Shown: positions 41,667-42,848 of the stretch, in pieces | Position numbering within the stretch: the first letter of the stretch is position 1 | Layout: the number at the start of each line of letters is the position of its first letter | From: Bacteroidales bacterium | Lineage (GTDB): Bacteria > Bacteroidota > Bacteroidia > Bacteroidales > UBA932 | Reading direction: 5' to 3' | DNA length: 42,848 bases | Assembly (NCBI GenBank): GCA_017960545.1 | Contig: JAGCYZ010000107.1 | Location: forward strand, 1 to 42,848 | Notes under the pieces: generated by a model | Told to the model about the DNA's origin: nothing | The model's input: only the letters and a program-made list of their open reading frames with translations | Database searches by the model: none | Made by a program: the position numbers and the translations under genes

Positions 41667-42848
41667 ATGAAGACAAAACTGATAGCGATCCTTTCCGCAG
41701 CCCTTCTGCTCGTCTGTGGATGCAAAAAGGCTACGACCCTGAAAACCTGCATTTTCCCCGGAGACTATCCGGACCCGTCAATTATGCGTGACGGCAACGA
41801 TTTCTATATCACGCACTCCTCATTCACATACTTCCCCGCCCTGCTCATCTGGCACTCTACAGATTTGCTTCACTGGGAGCCTGTGGTGCGTACCGTCATA
41901 GACGGAGACTATTCCATATATGCACCTGACCTCTGCAAGGTAAACGGCAAGTACTATATCTATTACCCTACAAGCAGCGGAGAAAACTACGTAGTAGTGG
42001 CAGACAAGATTGAAGGCCCCTGGAGCGACCCTATCAAGCTGGATGTTGCCGGAATAGATCCCGGGCACGTTATGGACGAAAACGGAAACCGCTATCTCTA
42101 CACCAATAACGGTTTTGTTACACCGCTTACGGCAGACGGACTTGCGGCTTCCGGGCCACGTACCAAAGCATATGACGGATGGGAGTATCCGTCAGAATGG
42201 GAAACCGAAGGAATGTGGCTTGAATCGCCAAAGCTCCTCAAGCACGGAGACTGGTACTACCTTATTACCGCAGAAGGCGGAACCGCCGGCCCGGTTACAA
42301 GCCATATGTGCGTAGTGGCCAGGAGCAAATCAGTTCTCGGACCTTGGGAGAACAGCCCCCACAACCCGCTCGTACACACCTATTCAGGAGACGAAGCCTG
42401 GTGGTCAAAGGGTCACGGAACCCTCATTGACGACGCCAAGGGCAACTGGTACATAGTTTATCACGCATATCGCAACAACTACCACACACTTGGCCGCAGT
42501 ACAATCATCGAGAGCGTGAATTGGACCAAAGACGGCTGGCCCATGCTTGCAGAAAAGGACGGCGCCAAATGGGAGAACGGCGGCCTTCAGGACTACAGCT
42601 ATCTCCGCCAGTACGACAACCCCCTGATGTGGGCTAAATGGCACGACGGATTCCTTGGCGGAACCCTATGGACCACAACTGCCGTAGATCCTTCATACGA
42701 GATCACGGCAGAGTTCTCAATCCCTGAGGGAAGTATAGCGGGACTCTATCTTTTCTATAACGAGGACGCCAGATTCGGAACCTCCGGAAATAGTTCAAAC
42801 TATGCAGTCAGGATAGTGAACGACAAGAATTCTGCCAGTCTGTGGGTA
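41667..42848 (+). CDS. GH43 family glycosidase lipoprotein (3' end missing)
   Basis: Predicted beta-xylosidase or alpha-L-arabinofuranosidase of glycoside hydrolase family 43, exported as a lipoprotein and acting on plant hemicellulose fragments. It begins with the lipoprotein signal MKTKLIAILSAALLLVCGC (lipid-anchored Cys at residue 19). The five-bladed propeller shows the family catalytic triad: D36 in PGDYPDPS (general base), D131 in AGIDPGH (pKa modulator) and E186 in LESPKLLKHGDWYYL (general acid). From about residue 320 a beta-sandwich extension begins (MWAKWHDGFLGGTLW, GLYLFYNEDARFGTSGN), as in two-domain GH43 beta-xylosidases. The frame is open for 394 codons to the end of the window, so the stop codon lies outside. 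Confidence 0.92.
   Translation, partial: MKTKLIAILSAALLLVCGCKKATTLKTCIFPGDYPDPSIMRDGNDFYITHSSFTYFPALLIWHSTDLLHWEPVVRTVIDGDYSIYAPDLCKVNGKYYIYYPTSSGENYVVVADKIEGPWSDPIKLDVAGIDPGHVMDENGNRYLYTNNGFVTPLTADGLAASGPRTKAYDGWEYPSEWETEGMWLESPKLLKHGDWYYLITAEGGTAGPVTSHMCVVARSKSVLGPWENSPHNPLVHTYSGDEAWWSKGHGTLIDDAKGNWYIVYHAYRNNYHTLGRSTIIESVNWTKDGWPMLAEKDGAKWENGGLQDYSYLRQYDNPLMWAKWHDGFLGGTLWTTTAVDPSYEITAEFSIPEGSIAGLYLFYNEDARFGTSGNSSNYAVRIVNDKNSASLWV

Overview
The window looks like chromosomal DNA of a gut- or rumen-type member of the Bacteroidales (Bacteroidota). The reasons are the polysaccharide-degrading lipoproteins at both ends (GH95, GH43), promoter-like sites matching the Bacteroides TTTG / TAnnTTTG pattern, weak or absent Shine-Dalgarno sequences, and a remnant of the Bacteroides-type HUH transposase family. 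No RNA gene, CRISPR array or complete IS element was seen.

Layout. (1) 1-3167, plus strand: the 3' part of a GH95 alpha-L-fucosidase lipoprotein, then an EamA-type transporter 2 nt downstream. (2) 3168-3716: three consecutive hairpins forming a two-way terminator between convergent units, then an AT-rich, strand-skewed spacer with no convincing gene. (3) 3717-39896, minus strand: about 36 kb almost entirely taken up by giant proteins. They form two paralogous modules in the same gene order, called A-B-C-D here. Module 1 (22666-39896, transcribed first) is A1 (1914 aa), B1 (1258), C1 (1652), D1 (635) plus a small glycosyltransferase-like protein E (276). Module 2 (3717-21659) is A2 (2254), B2 (1311), C2 (1771), D2 (626). 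A cation-diffusion-facilitator exporter gene lies between them. An intrinsic terminator after E and a good promoter match just before A2 suggest two transcription units. (4) 39897-42848: a Tat-targeted flavodoxin-like protein (minus), a broken HUH/RAYT-type transposase flanked by four GGGGTGC-type hairpins, and the 5' part of a GH43 lipoprotein running off the window.

The A-D set is the notable part. A proteins have a long helical front half and a beta-rich rear half resembling DUF6603. B, C and D are large soluble-looking proteins with strong family motifs but no enzymatic signature that I recognise. From memory, similar sets sit together in actinobacteria and myxobacteria as uncharacterised proteins; this was not searched. 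None of the nine proteins has a signal peptide or clear membrane segment, so a large cytoplasmic assembly is the simplest reading, but that is inference. The paralogues differ in informative ways: A2 carries two PNPase-like S1 RNA-binding domains at its C-terminus that A1 lacks, A2 has three low-complexity loop expansions, C1 and C2 carry helical insertions at different places, B1 and B2 carry AT-richer divergent middles, and only module 1 has E.
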